A stretch of 37,487 bases of DNA. It comes from Nocardioides albidus (GTDB lineage: Bacteria > Actinomycetota > Actinomycetes > Propionibacteriales > Nocardioidaceae). Each line of letters starts with the position of its first letter. Position 1 is the stretch's first letter. The notes below the pieces were generated by a model. That model made no database searches. It saw nothing but the letters and a program-made list of their open reading frames with translations, and was not told where the DNA came from. Shown here piece after piece: positions 15,883 through 24,687 of this stretch. The DNA lies in contig NZ_VDMP01000023.1 in the NCBI RefSeq assembly GCF_006335005.1, positions 159,183 through 196,669 of the forward strand. The letters are read 5' to 3'. Position numbers and translations under genes: made by a program.

Positions 15883-18800
15883 ATGCCCACATCCAGCCGT
15901 CGTTCCGTCGCGAGCATCGTCGCGACGATCATCGTGGCCGCGCTCCTGCTCCCGCCGCCCGCGACAGCCGCGCCACAGCCTCGGCACGGCGACGACCGCG
16001 GTCTGGGCAAGCACGACCGTGAGCTGATCGCCGAGGCGCGGGCCAGCGGGAAGAGCACGGTGCAGCTGATCGTCGCGGCCGTGCCCGGATCCAGCAGTGA
16101 CGTGGACGCGTCGGTGCGCAGGCTCGGCGGCAAGGTGCTCTACCGGGAGGACGACATCAGCTATCTGCGGGTGTCGATCGGGCTGGACCGCGCCGAGAGG
16201 GTGGCGGCGCTCTCCGGCGTCCGGGCCGTCGACGTCGACGAGGTCATCGCGCTCGACGACCCGAGGCCGCAGGGGCAGACCGCGCCCGATCCGCAGACAC
16301 CGCCGGACGCCTCCACCCCGTCGGTCAATCCCTATCTGCCGACCGGGGACATCGGCTCGGCCCAGTTCGTGCAGGCCCACCCGACCTGGGACGGGCGCGG
16401 CGTCACGGTGGGCATCCTCGACACCGGGGTCGACCTCGCTCACCCGGCCCTCGCGACCACCACGACCGGCGAGCGCAAGATCGTCGACTGGGTGACGCAG
16501 ACGGCGCCGACGGGCGACGAGGACCCGACCTGGCTCGACATGAAGACCGCCGTCACCGGCCCGACCTTCACCCAGGGCGGTTCGACGTACACGGCCCCCG
16601 GGGCGTCGGCGTACCGCTTCGCGACCTTCGACGAGCGGGACTCGCGCCTCGGCGGCGAGGTGGGCTCCGACGTCGACCGGGACGGCAACCCCGCGGGCAG
16701 CAGCGGGCTGTTCGGTGTCCTCTGGGACGTGGCGACCGACCAGGTGTGGGTCGACAGTGACCAGGACCTGTCGTTCGCCGACGAGACCGCGATGAGGAAT
16801 TACAAGGTCGCCTACGACGTCGGCTACTTCGGCACTGACAACCCGGCGACGCCGGTCGCGGAGCGGATGCCCTTCGTGGTGCAGACCGACCCGAAGGCGA
16901 AGTTCGTCAACATCGGCATCGTGTCCGGCGCCCACGGCACCCACGTCGCCGGCATCACCGCCGGCAACAGCCTGCTCGGCGGGGCCATGAGCGGGGGCGC
17001 GCCCGGCGCCAAGATCGTCGCCGTCCGGGTCTGCCTGTTCATCTCCGGCTGCACGTCGCACGCGCTGATCGAGGGCATGGTCTATGCGGCCAAGACCGGC
17101 GCCGTCGACGTGATCAACATGTCCATCGGCGGCCTGCCCGCCCTCAACGACGCGAACAACGCGCGGGCCGTCCTCTACGACTCGCTGATCCAGAAGTACA
17201 ACGTCCAGATGTTCATCTCCGCCGGCAACAGCGGCCCCGGCGAGAACACCATCGGCGACCCGGCCGTCGCGACCAAGGTGGTCAGCGTCGGATCCTTCAT
17301 CGCCGACGCGACGTGGGAGGCCAACTACGGCTCGACCGCGCCCGCCGACGGCACCGACAACCTGCACCCGTTCTCGTCCCGCGGTCCTCGAGAGGACGGC
17401 GGCTTCGATCCCGACATCGTGGCTCCCGGCTCGGCGATCTCCACGACGCCGACGTGGCAGCCGGGTGGACCGGTGGCGGGGACCTACGACCTCCCGCCGG
17501 GCTACTCCATGTTCAACGGCACCTCGATGGCGTCCCCGCAGGCGGCCGGCGCCGGGGCGCTCCTGGTGAGTGCGGCGAAGGCGACCGGCGCCTCGCACAA
17601 GCCGGAGCAGCTGCGTCAGGCGATCCTCTCCTCGGCGCGCCACCTCAGCGAGTACGGCGCCTACGAGCAGGGGAACGGACTGGTCCGGGTGGCGGACGCC
17701 TGGTCCGTCCTGCAAGCCAACCCGCAGCCCGTCGCCATCAGCTCGTCGGTCCCGGTCGACACCGCGCTCGACCAGTTCCTCGCGACCCCTGGCGTCGGCC
17801 GCGGCATCCACGACCGCGAGGGCGTGACCCTGGGGACGCCGTACACGAGGACCTACACGTTCGTGCGGACCAGCGGCCCGAAGAGCGCCATCACCTACCA
17901 GCTGAGCTGGGTCGGGAACGACGGCACCTTCTCGAGCGCGTCGTCGATCTCCCTCCCGAAGGGCAGCCCCCGGACCCTGACGGTCTCGATCGACCCGTCG
18001 GAGTACGGCGCCCACTCGGCGGTCCTCAACCTCGACGATCCCGCCACCCCGGGCACCGACCACCAGACGATGAACGTGGTCGTGGTTCCCTACGACCTCG
18101 ACGCGGCCGGCGGGTTCACGCAGACGTTCACCGACCAGGTGGCGCGCAACCAGGCCCGCAGCTACTTCGTCCGGGTGCCGGCGGGGGTCCCCGCGCTCAA
18201 GGTCGACTTCTCGGGACCGGACGGCACCCCGGGCACCGGTCAGGCCAGGTTCCTGCGGTTCCACCCGTACGGCGTCGGGATCGACAGCAACACGAGCACG
18301 GTCTGCTACTCGCCGGCAGTGCCGGGTGGCTCCTGCCCCGGTGGCGGCCCGAACTCGCGCACGACGTCGAACCCGACCGCCGGCGTCTGGGAGATCACCG
18401 TGGAGGCGCGCCGGACCTCCGACGCCCAGTTCACGCCGTACACCCTGACGGCCAGCATCCTCGGCGCCTCGGTGTCCCCGAACCCCGACGTGATCGCCTC
18501 CGCGAGCGTCGGCGTCCCTGTCGCCCGGTCCTACACCCTGACGAACCTGTTCGGTGCGTTCACCGGACGCGCCGTGGGCACGACCCTCGGCAGCGCGTTC
18601 CGCGGCCGGTTGACGATCGCCGACCTGCAGCAGGTGCAGCGGCAGGTCCAGGTGACCCCGGGGACGACCAGTCTGCGCGCGACGATCGGCAACCCGAGCG
18701 ATCCCGCGGCCGACCTCGACCTGTTCGTCTTCAACTGCACGTCGGGCACCTGCGTGCTGACCGGCCAGTCCGCGGACGGCGACTCCGAGGAGTCCGTGAC

Positions 18801-19098
18801 CGTCGCCAACCCGGCGGCCGGGACGTGGGTCGTCCTCGTCGACGGCTTCGCGGTCCCGGCAGGATCGACCGACTACGACTACGTCGACGTCTTCAGCAAC
18901 CCGGCCTTCGGCTCGGTCGACATCACCGACGCCAACGCGCTGCGACCGGCCGGGGCGTCGTGGACCGTGCCGGGCACGGTGACGGCCGGCAGCGTGCCCG
19001 CAGCCGGACGCGTGCTGCTCGGCGCCGTCCAGGTGCGCACCGACACGAACACGCTGGTGGGGCAGGGAGACGTGGTGGTCGAGTCGGTCGTGCCCTGA
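15883..19098 (+). CDS. Secreted subtilisin-like (S8) serine protease
   Basis: A 1071-residue secreted protease. A signal peptide covers residues 1-29 (basic MPTSSRR, hydrophobic IVATIIVAALLL, cleavage after ATA). A propeptide with inhibitor-I9-like features follows (VQLIVAAV, ALSGVRAVDVDEV). The catalytic triad is D180 (GILDTGVDLAHP), H354 (GAHGTHVAG) and S548 (NGTSMASP). The 174 residues between Asp and His are far more than in classical subtilisins and resemble the tripeptidyl-peptidase-II-like group. The C-terminal half is beta-rich, pre-peptidase C-like (DLDLFVFNC, ESVTVANPAAGTWVVLVDG), probably for substrate or surface binding. GGAGG at 15872-15876 fixes ATG 15883. No cell-wall anchor is visible, so it is probably released. 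Confidence 0.93.
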   Translation: MPTSSRRSVASIVATIIVAALLLPPPATAAPQPRHGDDRGLGKHDRELIAEARASGKSTVQLIVAAVPGSSSDVDASVRRLGGKVLYREDDISYLRVSIGLDRAERVAALSGVRAVDVDEVIALDDPRPQGQTAPDPQTPPDASTPSVNPYLPTGDIGSAQFVQAHPTWDGRGVTVGILDTGVDLAHPALATTTTGERKIVDWVTQTAPTGDEDPTWLDMKTAVTGPTFTQGGSTYTAPGASAYRFATFDERDSRLGGEVGSDVDRDGNPAGSSGLFGVLWDVATDQVWVDSDQDLSFADETAMRNYKVAYDVGYFGTDNPATPVAERMPFVVQTDPKAKFVNIGIVSGAHGTHVAGITAGNSLLGGAMSGGAPGAKIVAVRVCLFISGCTSHALIEGMVYAAKTGAVDVINMSIGGLPALNDANNARAVLYDSLIQKYNVQMFISAGNSGPGENTIGDPAVATKVVSVGSFIADATWEANYGSTAPADGTDNLHPFSSRGPREDGGFDPDIVAPGSAISTTPTWQPGGPVAGTYDLPPGYSMFNGTSMASPQAAGAGALLVSAAKATGASHKPEQLRQAILSSARHLSEYGAYEQGNGLVRVADAWSVLQANPQPVAISSSVPVDTALDQFLATPGVGRGIHDREGVTLGTPYTRTYTFVRTSGPKSAITYQLSWVGNDGTFSSASSISLPKGSPRTLTVSIDPSEYGAHSAVLNLDDPATPGTDHQTMNVVVVPYDLDAAGGFTQTFTDQVARNQARSYFVRVPAGVPALKVDFSGPDGTPGTGQARFLRFHPYGVGIDSNTSTVCYSPAVPGGSCPGGGPNSRTTSNPTAGVWEITVEARRTSDAQFTPYTLTASILGASVSPNPDVIASASVGVPVARSYTLTNLFGAFTGRAVGTTLGSAFRGRLTIADLQQVQRQVQVTPGTTSLRATIGNPSDPAADLDLFVFNCTSGTCVLTGQSADGDSEESVTVANPAAGTWVVLVDGFAVPAGSTDYDYVDVFSNPAFGSVDITDANALRPAGASWTVPGTVTAGSVPAAGRVLLGAVQVRTDTNTLVGQGDVVVESVVP

Positions 19099-19118
19099 GC
19101 GCCGGACGGCATGACCAC

Positions 19119-19124
19119 TAGTCT
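19119..19124 (+). promoter_or_regulatory. -10 box (TAGTCT) before the mocA-like gene
   Basis: TAGTCT ends 6 bases before GTG 19131, pointing to a leaderless transcript that starts the cox-type maturation cluster. Confidence 0.5.
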
Positions 19125-19130
19125 CGGGAC

Positions 19131-19691
19131 GTGGTCGACGGACTCCTCCTCGCCGCCGGCGCCGGTCGCCGGATGGGCATGCCCAAGGCGCTGGTCCGCG
19201 ACGACGACGGCACACCCTGGCTGACCCGCTCGGTGCAGGTGCTCCGCGACGGCGGCTGCGCCCGGGTCCTGGTGGTGCTCGGCGCCGCAGCCGACGAGGC
19301 GATGCCGCTGCTCGACGGCCTGTCCGGCGTGACCACCGTCCGCTCCGAGGACTGGTCCTCGGGGATGGGGGCGTCCCTCGCGACCGGGCTGGCGGCGCTC
19401 GCCGCCGAGGACGCCGACGCCGCGCTCGTGCACCTCGTCGATCTCCCCGACGTCACGGCCGCTGTCGTCGGGCGGGTGCTCGACCAGGGCGGCGCCGCGC
19501 GGTCCGCACTGGCGCGGGCGTCGTACGACGGCGTGCCGGGCCACCCCGTGCTGCTGGGCCGCGACCACTGGGCCGGTGTCGTCGACAGCGCGTCGGGGGA
19601 CCGGGGCGCCCGCGCCTACCTCGCCGACCACGACGTCCGGCTCGTCGAGTGCGGCGATCTGGCCACCGGGGCCGACGTGGACAGCCGGTGA
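19131..19691 (+). CDS. MocA/MobA-like nucleotidyltransferase (molybdenum-cofactor cytidylyl/guanylyl transferase)
   Basis: A 186-residue nucleotidyltransferase. The nucleotide-binding signature LLAAGAGRRMGMPKAL opens the protein, and the metal-binding HLVDLPDV is central. GVPGHPVLLGRDHW and GDRGARAYL follow as in MocA. Such enzymes add CMP (or GMP) to the molybdopterin cofactor. Next to coxD, coxE and xdhC genes, MocA-type cytidylation for a xanthine- or CO-dehydrogenase-family enzyme is the best reading. GTG 19131 follows the -10 box. The next gene starts 54 bases after its stop and has its own -10 box. Confidence 0.85.
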   Translation: MVDGLLLAAGAGRRMGMPKALVRDDDGTPWLTRSVQVLRDGGCARVLVVLGAAADEAMPLLDGLSGVTTVRSEDWSSGMGASLATGLAALAAEDADAALVHLVDLPDVTAAVVGRVLDQGGAARSALARASYDGVPGHPVLLGRDHWAGVVDSASGDRGARAYLADHDVRLVECGDLATGADVDSR

Positions 19692-19732
19692 GTTCGGCAG
19701 GTCTTGCCAACCTCACGCCAACGACGGCCGCC

Positions 19733-19738
19733 TAGCCT
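19733..19738 (+). promoter_or_regulatory. -10 box (TAGCCT) of coxD
   Basis: TAGCCT ends 7 bases before ATG 19746. This gives coxD-coxE-xdhC its own leaderless transcript in addition to read-through from the mocA-like gene. Confidence 0.5.
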
Positions 19739-19745
19739 GGGTGAC

Positions 19746-20624
19746 ATGGACCCCCGTGTCGCCGATCTCGCCCGCCGCCTGGAGGAGACGGGATATCTCT
19801 GCGACGACGAGCTCGCGACGGTGCTCTTCCTGTCGCTGGAGATGTCGCGGCCGCTGCTGCTGGAGGGCGAGCCGGGGACGGGCAAGACGGCACTGGCCGA
19901 GGCGATCGCGCAGTCGCTGGACCGGCCGCTCATCCGGCTGCAGTGCTACGAGGGGATCGACGCCACCCAGGCGCTCTACGACTGGGACTTCCCGCGCCAG
20001 ATCCTGCACCTGCGGGCGCTGGAGGCGATCTCCGGCGCCAACCGCGGGGACGTCGCCGAGGCCGAGAAGAGCCTGTACGACGAGCGCTTCCTGCTCGCGC
20101 GCCCGGTGCTGGCCGCGCTCCAGCAGAGCCCCGCGGTCCTGCTGATCGACGAGGTCGACCGGGCCGACGACGAGTTCGAGGCGTTCCTGCTCGAGGTGCT
20201 CTCGACCTTCCAGGTGACCATCCCCGAGCTCGGCACCGTCCAGGCCGCCACCCCTCCCACCGTCGTCCTCACCTCGAACCGCACCCGCGAGCTGCACGAC
20301 GCGCTCAAGCGCCGCTGTCTCTACCACTGGATCGACCACCCGGGCCTGGAGCGGGAGGTCGCGATCGTGCGGTCCCGGGCGCCCGAGGTCGGCGCCGTGC
20401 TGGCGCGCCAGGTGGTCGAGGTCGTCCAGCAACTGCGCGCCGGCACCGACCTGCTCAAGCCGCCGGGTGTCGCCGAGACCCTCGACTGGGCCCGCGCCCT
20501 GCAGCACCTCGGCACCGCGGACCTCGACGTCGAGACCGCCGCGCGGACCCTCGGCGCGCTGGTGAAGTACCGCGACGACGCCGAGCGGGTTCGCGCCGCG
20601 CTCGACCGGATGCTGGCGAGATGA
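19746..20624 (+). CDS. coxD: MoxR-family AAA ATPase, CoxD-like
   Basis: A 292-residue AAA+ ATPase. Walker A is GEPGTGKT (41-48), Walker B is LLIDEVDRAD, and the sensor-1 region is VVLTSNRTRELHDALKRRCL. CoxD-type ATPases act with a VWA partner (CoxE) in maturing the copper/sulfur-bearing molybdenum site of CO dehydrogenase and related hydroxylases. It overlaps the downstream VWA gene by ATGA, so the two are coupled and probably form a complex. ATG 19746 is supported by the -10 box. Confidence 0.9.
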   Translation: MDPRVADLARRLEETGYLCDDELATVLFLSLEMSRPLLLEGEPGTGKTALAEAIAQSLDRPLIRLQCYEGIDATQALYDWDFPRQILHLRALEAISGANRGDVAEAEKSLYDERFLLARPVLAALQQSPAVLLIDEVDRADDEFEAFLLEVLSTFQVTIPELGTVQAATPPTVVLTSNRTRELHDALKRRCLYHWIDHPGLEREVAIVRSRAPEVGAVLARQVVEVVQQLRAGTDLLKPPGVAETLDWARALQHLGTADLDVETAARTLGALVKYRDDAERVRAALDRMLAR

Positions 20625-21739
20625 CGACCACGCCCCTGGCCCACGAGCCCGACGAGATCCTGCTCGGCTTCACCACCGCCCTGCGCGCGGCCGGGGTGCC
20701 GGTGACCCAGGACCGCACCCGCGCCTACCTCGACGCCGTGGCGCTCGTCGGCCTCGGCGACCGGGCGGCGACCCGGTCGGCCGGGCGCGCCACGCTGTGC
20801 GCGACACCGGAGGACCTCGAGCGCCACGACCGCGTCTTCGACGAGTGGTTCCACCGCGACAACACCACGCCGACGCTGCGTCCCCGCACCGCCCAGCAGC
20901 ACGCCTCGGCCGCCCTGCTGCCCGACGAGGACGGCGGTGCCGCCGGTCCGGACGACGACGAAGACCCGGTCCGCGCTGCCGCGACCGCCGCAGAGGTGCT
21001 CCGGCACCGCGACGTCGCCACCCTCGATCCGGTCGAGCGCGCCCGGCTGGCGGCGATGTTCTCCACCCTCCAGGTCACCCTCCCCACCCGGCCGACCGCC
21101 CGTCGTACCCCGCACCGGCGAGGCGACGTCGACGCCTCCCGCACCCTGCGCGCCAGCCTGCGCCGGATGGGGGAGCCCGCCGAGGTCCACCGGCGCCGAC
21201 CGGCCACCCGGCCACGCCGTGTCGTCCTCCTCGTCGACGTGTCCGGGTCGATGAGCGGGTACGCCGACGCGTTGCTCCGACTCGCGCACCGGGTCGTGAC
21301 CGCGGGCCCGAACGTCGAGGTCTTCAGCCTCGGCACCCGGCTGACCCGCCTGACCGCCGCCCTGCGGCGACGCGACCCGGACCGCGCCATCGCCGCCGCC
21401 GGCGACGCCGTCCCCGACTGGTCGGGCGGCACCCGGCTCGGCGAGACCCTCCAGGCCTTCCTCGACCGGCACGGCCGGCGGGGCATGGCCCGCGGCGCGG
21501 TCGTCGTCGTGTTCAGCGACGGCTGGGAGCGCGGCGACACCACGCTCCTCGCCGCGCAGGTCGACCGCCTGCACCGGCTCGCGCACGAGGTCATCTGGGT
21601 CAACCCGCATCGCGGCAAGGACGGCTACGCCCCCGTGCAGCAGGGCATCGTGGCCGTGCTGCCGCACGTCGACTCGTTCCTGGCCGGCCACTCGCTGGCG
21701 ACGTTCGCAGAGCTGCTCGAGGAGGTCCGTCGTGCGTGA
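20621..21739 (+). CDS. coxE: VWA-domain protein, CoxE-like
   Basis: A 372-residue VWA (von Willebrand A) protein with a complete MIDAS motif DVSGSMS (D206, S208, S210), a later WSGGTRLG threonine loop and VVVFSDGWERGD. This is the usual CoxE layout: helical N-terminal half (with an acidic DEDGGAAGPDDDED linker) and C-terminal VWA domain. It partners the AAA ATPase upstream (ATGA overlap) in molybdoenzyme maturation. The next gene starts 8 bases before this one ends. Confidence 0.9.
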   Translation: MTTTPLAHEPDEILLGFTTALRAAGVPVTQDRTRAYLDAVALVGLGDRAATRSAGRATLCATPEDLERHDRVFDEWFHRDNTTPTLRPRTAQQHASAALLPDEDGGAAGPDDDEDPVRAAATAAEVLRHRDVATLDPVERARLAAMFSTLQVTLPTRPTARRTPHRRGDVDASRTLRASLRRMGEPAEVHRRRPATRPRRVVLLVDVSGSMSGYADALLRLAHRVVTAGPNVEVFSLGTRLTRLTAALRRRDPDRAIAAAGDAVPDWSGGTRLGETLQAFLDRHGRRGMARGAVVVVFSDGWERGDTTLLAAQVDRLHRLAHEVIWVNPHRGKDGYAPVQQGIVAVLPHVDSFLAGHSLATFAELLEEVRRA

Positions 21740-22850
21740 GGTGCTGCCCCAGCTGCTGGCCTGGTGGGAGGCCGGGGAGACCGTCGGCATGGGCACGGTC
21801 GTCGCCACCTTCCGCTCCGCGCCGCGTCCGCCGGGCGCCTCCATGCTGGTCGGCCCGGACGCCTCGGCGGTCGGGTCGGTCTCCGGTGGATGCGTGGAGG
21901 GTGCGGTCTACGACCTCGCCCAGCAGGTCACCGCCTCCGGGACGCCGACCCTCCAGCGCTACGGCGTCTCCGACGACGACGCCTTCGCCGTCGGCCTGAC
22001 CTGCGGCGGGATCCTCGACGTCTACGTCGAGAAGGTGAACCGGCAGACCTTCCCCGAGCTCGCCGAGATCGCCGCGGACGTCGAGGCGGGTCGCCCGGTC
22101 GCGGTCGCCACCGTCGTCGACCACCCCGACCCGTCGTACGTCGGGCGCCGGGTGGTCATCCGCCCCGACGTGCCGCCGTCGGGGAGTCTGGGCAGTGCCC
22201 GGATCGACGACGCCGTGCGCGACGACGCGCTCGGCCTGCTGGCCGCCGGCCACAACGGCACCCTGACCTACGGCCCCGACGGCGAGCGGCGGGGCGAGGG
22301 CATGCGGGTCTTCGTGTGGGCCTTCGCGCCCGCGCCGCGGATGCTGGTGTTCGGCGCCATCGACTTCGCGGCCGCGGTCGCCCGGGTCGGGGGGTTCCTG
22401 GGCTATCGGGTGACGGTGTGCGACGCGCGGCCGGTGTTCGCCACGACCAGCCGGTTCCCCGGTGCCGACGAGGTGGTCGTCGAGTGGCCGCACCGCTATC
22501 TCGCCGCCGAGCAGGACGCCGGCCGGGTCGACGCCCGCACCGTGATCACCGTGCTCACCCACGACCCGAAATTCGACGTGCCGCTGTTGGAGGTGGCGCT
22601 GCGGCTGCCCGAGGTCGGGTACGTCGGCGCGATGGGCTCGCGGCGCACCCACGACGACCGCATGGAGCGTCTGCGCGAGGCCGGGCTGGGCGAGAAGGAG
22701 CTCGCCCGCCTGCACAGTCCCATCGGCCTCGACCTGGGCGCCCGCACCCCCGAGGAGACCGCCATCAGCATCGCCGCCGAGATCGTGGCCGGCCGGTGGG
22801 GCGGATCGGGTGAGCCGCTCGCCGTCCGGTCAGGGCGCATCCACACCTGA
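21732..22850 (+). CDS. XdhC/CoxF-family molybdenum-cofactor maturation protein
   Basis: A 372-residue XdhC-family protein. The N-terminal XdhC_CoxI domain is seen in GSVSGGCVEGAVYD and LTCGGILDVYVE. The C-terminal Rossmann domain has MLVFGAIDFAAAVARVGGFLGYRVTVCDARPVFAT and the late VGYVGAMGSRRTHDDR and GLDLGARTPEETAISIAAEI blocks. XdhC binds molybdenum cofactor and passes its sulfurated form to xanthine-dehydrogenase-family enzymes. The start GTG 21732 overlaps coxE by 8 bases. No large, medium or small hydroxylase subunit follows. Confidence 0.9.
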   Translation: MREVLPQLLAWWEAGETVGMGTVVATFRSAPRPPGASMLVGPDASAVGSVSGGCVEGAVYDLAQQVTASGTPTLQRYGVSDDDAFAVGLTCGGILDVYVEKVNRQTFPELAEIAADVEAGRPVAVATVVDHPDPSYVGRRVVIRPDVPPSGSLGSARIDDAVRDDALGLLAAGHNGTLTYGPDGERRGEGMRVFVWAFAPAPRMLVFGAIDFAAAVARVGGFLGYRVTVCDARPVFATTSRFPGADEVVVEWPHRYLAAEQDAGRVDARTVITVLTHDPKFDVPLLEVALRLPEVGYVGAMGSRRTHDDRMERLREAGLGEKELARLHSPIGLDLGARTPEETAISIAAEIVAGRWGGSGEPLAVRSGRIHT

Positions 22851-22952
22851 GCCTCGAGGCCGAGGGGGCATGTCACATTCCCGGAGCCCGTCTCGTCCAC
22901 AGGTCAGGACCGGTCATCCGGCCGTCCGTCGAGAGCCCCAGGAAGGGACCCC

Positions 22953-23405
22953 ATGCTTCCGCACGTCAACCTCACCAAGCTCGTGCCCGGCCTCTACGAG
23001 GCGCAGCTCGCCGCCGACAAGGCCGCTGACGAGGCGGCCACCGCCGCCGGTCTCGACCCGCTGCTCGTCGAGCTGGTCAAGATGCGCGCCTCACAGCTCA
23101 ACGGCTGCGCGTTCTGCCTGCGCATGCACGCCCGGGACGCCATCGAGAAGGGCGAGAGCGCCGACCGCCTGGCCGTGGTCGCCGCCTGGTGGGAGACGCA
23201 GTACTTCACGCCCCAGGAGCAGGCGGCGCTGACCCTCGCCGAGCAGGTCACCCGGATCGGCGAGCTGCACACGACCCCCGCGCCCGGCGTCGACATCGAC
23301 GCCGTCCTGGACGAGAAGCAGGTCGCGGCGGTCGTCGCTGTCGTGATCGCCATCAACACCTGGAACCGGATCGCGATCGCCAGCCACTACCCGGTCGCCC
23401 CCTGA
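22953..23405 (+). CDS. Carboxymuconolactone decarboxylase / AhpD-like protein
   Basis: A 150-residue all-helical protein with the AhpD redox motif CAFCLRMH (C52, C55, H59) in the expected NGCxxCxxxH setting. VELVKMRASQLNGC before it is the family signature. AhpD-like members act as thiol alkylhydroperoxidases; decarboxylases of the same fold lack the CxxC, so redox chemistry is more likely here. A Shine-Dalgarno-like AGGAAGGG precedes ATG 22953. It stands between the cox maturation cluster and a GAF regulator; a link to either is not shown. Confidence 0.9.
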   Translation: MLPHVNLTKLVPGLYEAQLAADKAADEAATAAGLDPLLVELVKMRASQLNGCAFCLRMHARDAIEKGESADRLAVVAAWWETQYFTPQEQAALTLAEQVTRIGELHTTPAPGVDIDAVLDEKQVAAVVAVVIAINTWNRIAIASHYPVAP

Positions 23406-23436
23406 CGAAGGGAGTGATCCGCGTCACCCACCGGAG

Positions 23437-23442
23437 TAGGGT
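23437..23442 (+). promoter_or_regulatory. -10 box (TAGGGT) of the GAF regulator
   Basis: TAGGGT ends 6 bases before ATG 23449 with no Shine-Dalgarno, giving a leaderless transcript. Confidence 0.5.
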
Positions 23443-23448
23443 GCCGGC

Positions 23449-24687
23449 ATGGACGAGCTCGACCAGCTGCGGCGTCGTGCGCTCGCCGCATGGACCACCT
23501 GGGTCGAGGAGGGCGGCGGCGCGGCCACGACCGTGCGGCCCGAGATCCTCGACAGCTGGGCCCGCTCCGGTGCCAGCGTCGCGCGCGACGTCGTCCAGGC
23601 TCCGCTCGCCGACGAGTCGGAGACGAGCTCGTTCTGGAAGGGCTCGCCGCTGCAGATCGCGGTCGAGCGGGTCGAGGACGAGCTGCGCCGCACCGCCGAG
23701 GACGGCGACCTCGTGCTCGCCGTCACCGACCCCGACACCCGGGTGCTGTGGACCTACGGCGGGCGGGTGATGCGCCGCAAGGCCGAGAGCGTCAACTTCG
23801 TGCCCGGTGGTCGCTGGGACGACCGCTCGGTCGGCACCAACGCGCTCGACCTCGCGAACCGGCTGGACCGGCCCTCGATGGTGTTCAGTGCCGAGCACTA
23901 CGCGCCGATCGTGCACAACTGGGTCTGCTGGGCCGCGCCCCTGCACGACCCGGTCAGCGGCGCCAAGCTGGGGGTCCTCGACATCTCCACCACCTGGGAC
24001 CGCACCCACCCGATCGGCCTGGCGACCGCGCGGGTGCTGGCCCGGCTCGTCGAGCAGGCGCTCCCGCGCACCCATCACTACGCCGCGTCGCCGGTCGAGG
24101 ACGAGATCGCCGAGCCCGGCCTGGTGCTGAGCATCCTCGGCACCGCCGAGGCCCGCGTCGACGGTCAGCGGCTGCTGCTCAACCGCCGCCAGACCGAGAT
24201 CCTCTCCCTGCTCGCGCTGCACCCCGACGGGCTCTCGCTCGACCAGCTCCACGCCATGCTCTACGGCGACCACGCGGTCACCTTCTCCACGCTCAAGGCC
24301 GAGGTGTCCCACCTGCGGTCCGCCCTGGCCGGCCAGCTCGCCTCGCGGCCCTACCGGCTGCTCATGCCGATCGCCACCGACGTCGACCACGTGCTCGCCC
24401 TGCTGCGTCGCGGAGAGGTGGCCGCCGCCGTGGAGGCCTACGGCGGCGACCTGCTGCCGGGCACGGAGAGCCCGGCGCTCGTCGAGATGGGGGAGTACGT
24501 CGCCGTCGCGGTCCGGGAGGCGCTGCTCGCCGACCCGCAGCCCGACGCGGTGCTGCACTACAGCGAGCTGGCGCCGTACGACACCGCGGTGCTCGAGGCA
24601 TGCCTGGCCGAGCTCGGCCGCGAGGGCCGGATGCGCCACCCCGCCATCCCGCTCCTCAAGGCGCGGCTGGCCGTCGCCGACGCCTGA
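23449..24687 (+). CDS. GAF-domain transcriptional regulator with C-terminal winged helix
   Basis: A 412-residue regulator. The N-terminal part resembles the AcoR-type sensor (RPEILDSWARSG, then a GAF domain about residues 60-210 with VTDPDTRVLW, FVPGGRWDDRSVGTNALDLA and a C-terminal AAPLHDPVSGAKLGVLDIS). Unlike AcoR it has no sigma-54 AAA domain. Instead residues about 230-310 look like a winged helix: RLLLNRRQTEILSLLALHPDGLSLDQLHAMLYGD and VTFSTLKAEVSHLRSAL. Its own C-terminus ends one base before the convergent CaiB gene. It could control the cox-type cluster or the CoA-transferase; the ligand is unknown. Confidence 0.82.
   Translation: MDELDQLRRRALAAWTTWVEEGGGAATTVRPEILDSWARSGASVARDVVQAPLADESETSSFWKGSPLQIAVERVEDELRRTAEDGDLVLAVTDPDTRVLWTYGGRVMRRKAESVNFVPGGRWDDRSVGTNALDLANRLDRPSMVFSAEHYAPIVHNWVCWAAPLHDPVSGAKLGVLDISTTWDRTHPIGLATARVLARLVEQALPRTHHYAASPVEDEIAEPGLVLSILGTAEARVDGQRLLLNRRQTEILSLLALHPDGLSLDQLHAMLYGDHAVTFSTLKAEVSHLRSALAGQLASRPYRLLMPIATDVDHVLALLRRGEVAAAVEAYGGDLLPGTESPALVEMGEYVAVAVREALLADPQPDAVLHYSELAPYDTAVLEACLAELGREGRMRHPAIPLLKARLAVADA

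Noticed and set aside
15778..19215. 1145-residue open frame on the minus strand opposite the subtilisin gene
   Set aside because: High-GC third-position shadow: no domain, Arg/Gly/Val-rich throughout, and the plus-strand gene has a full catalytic triad and signal peptide.
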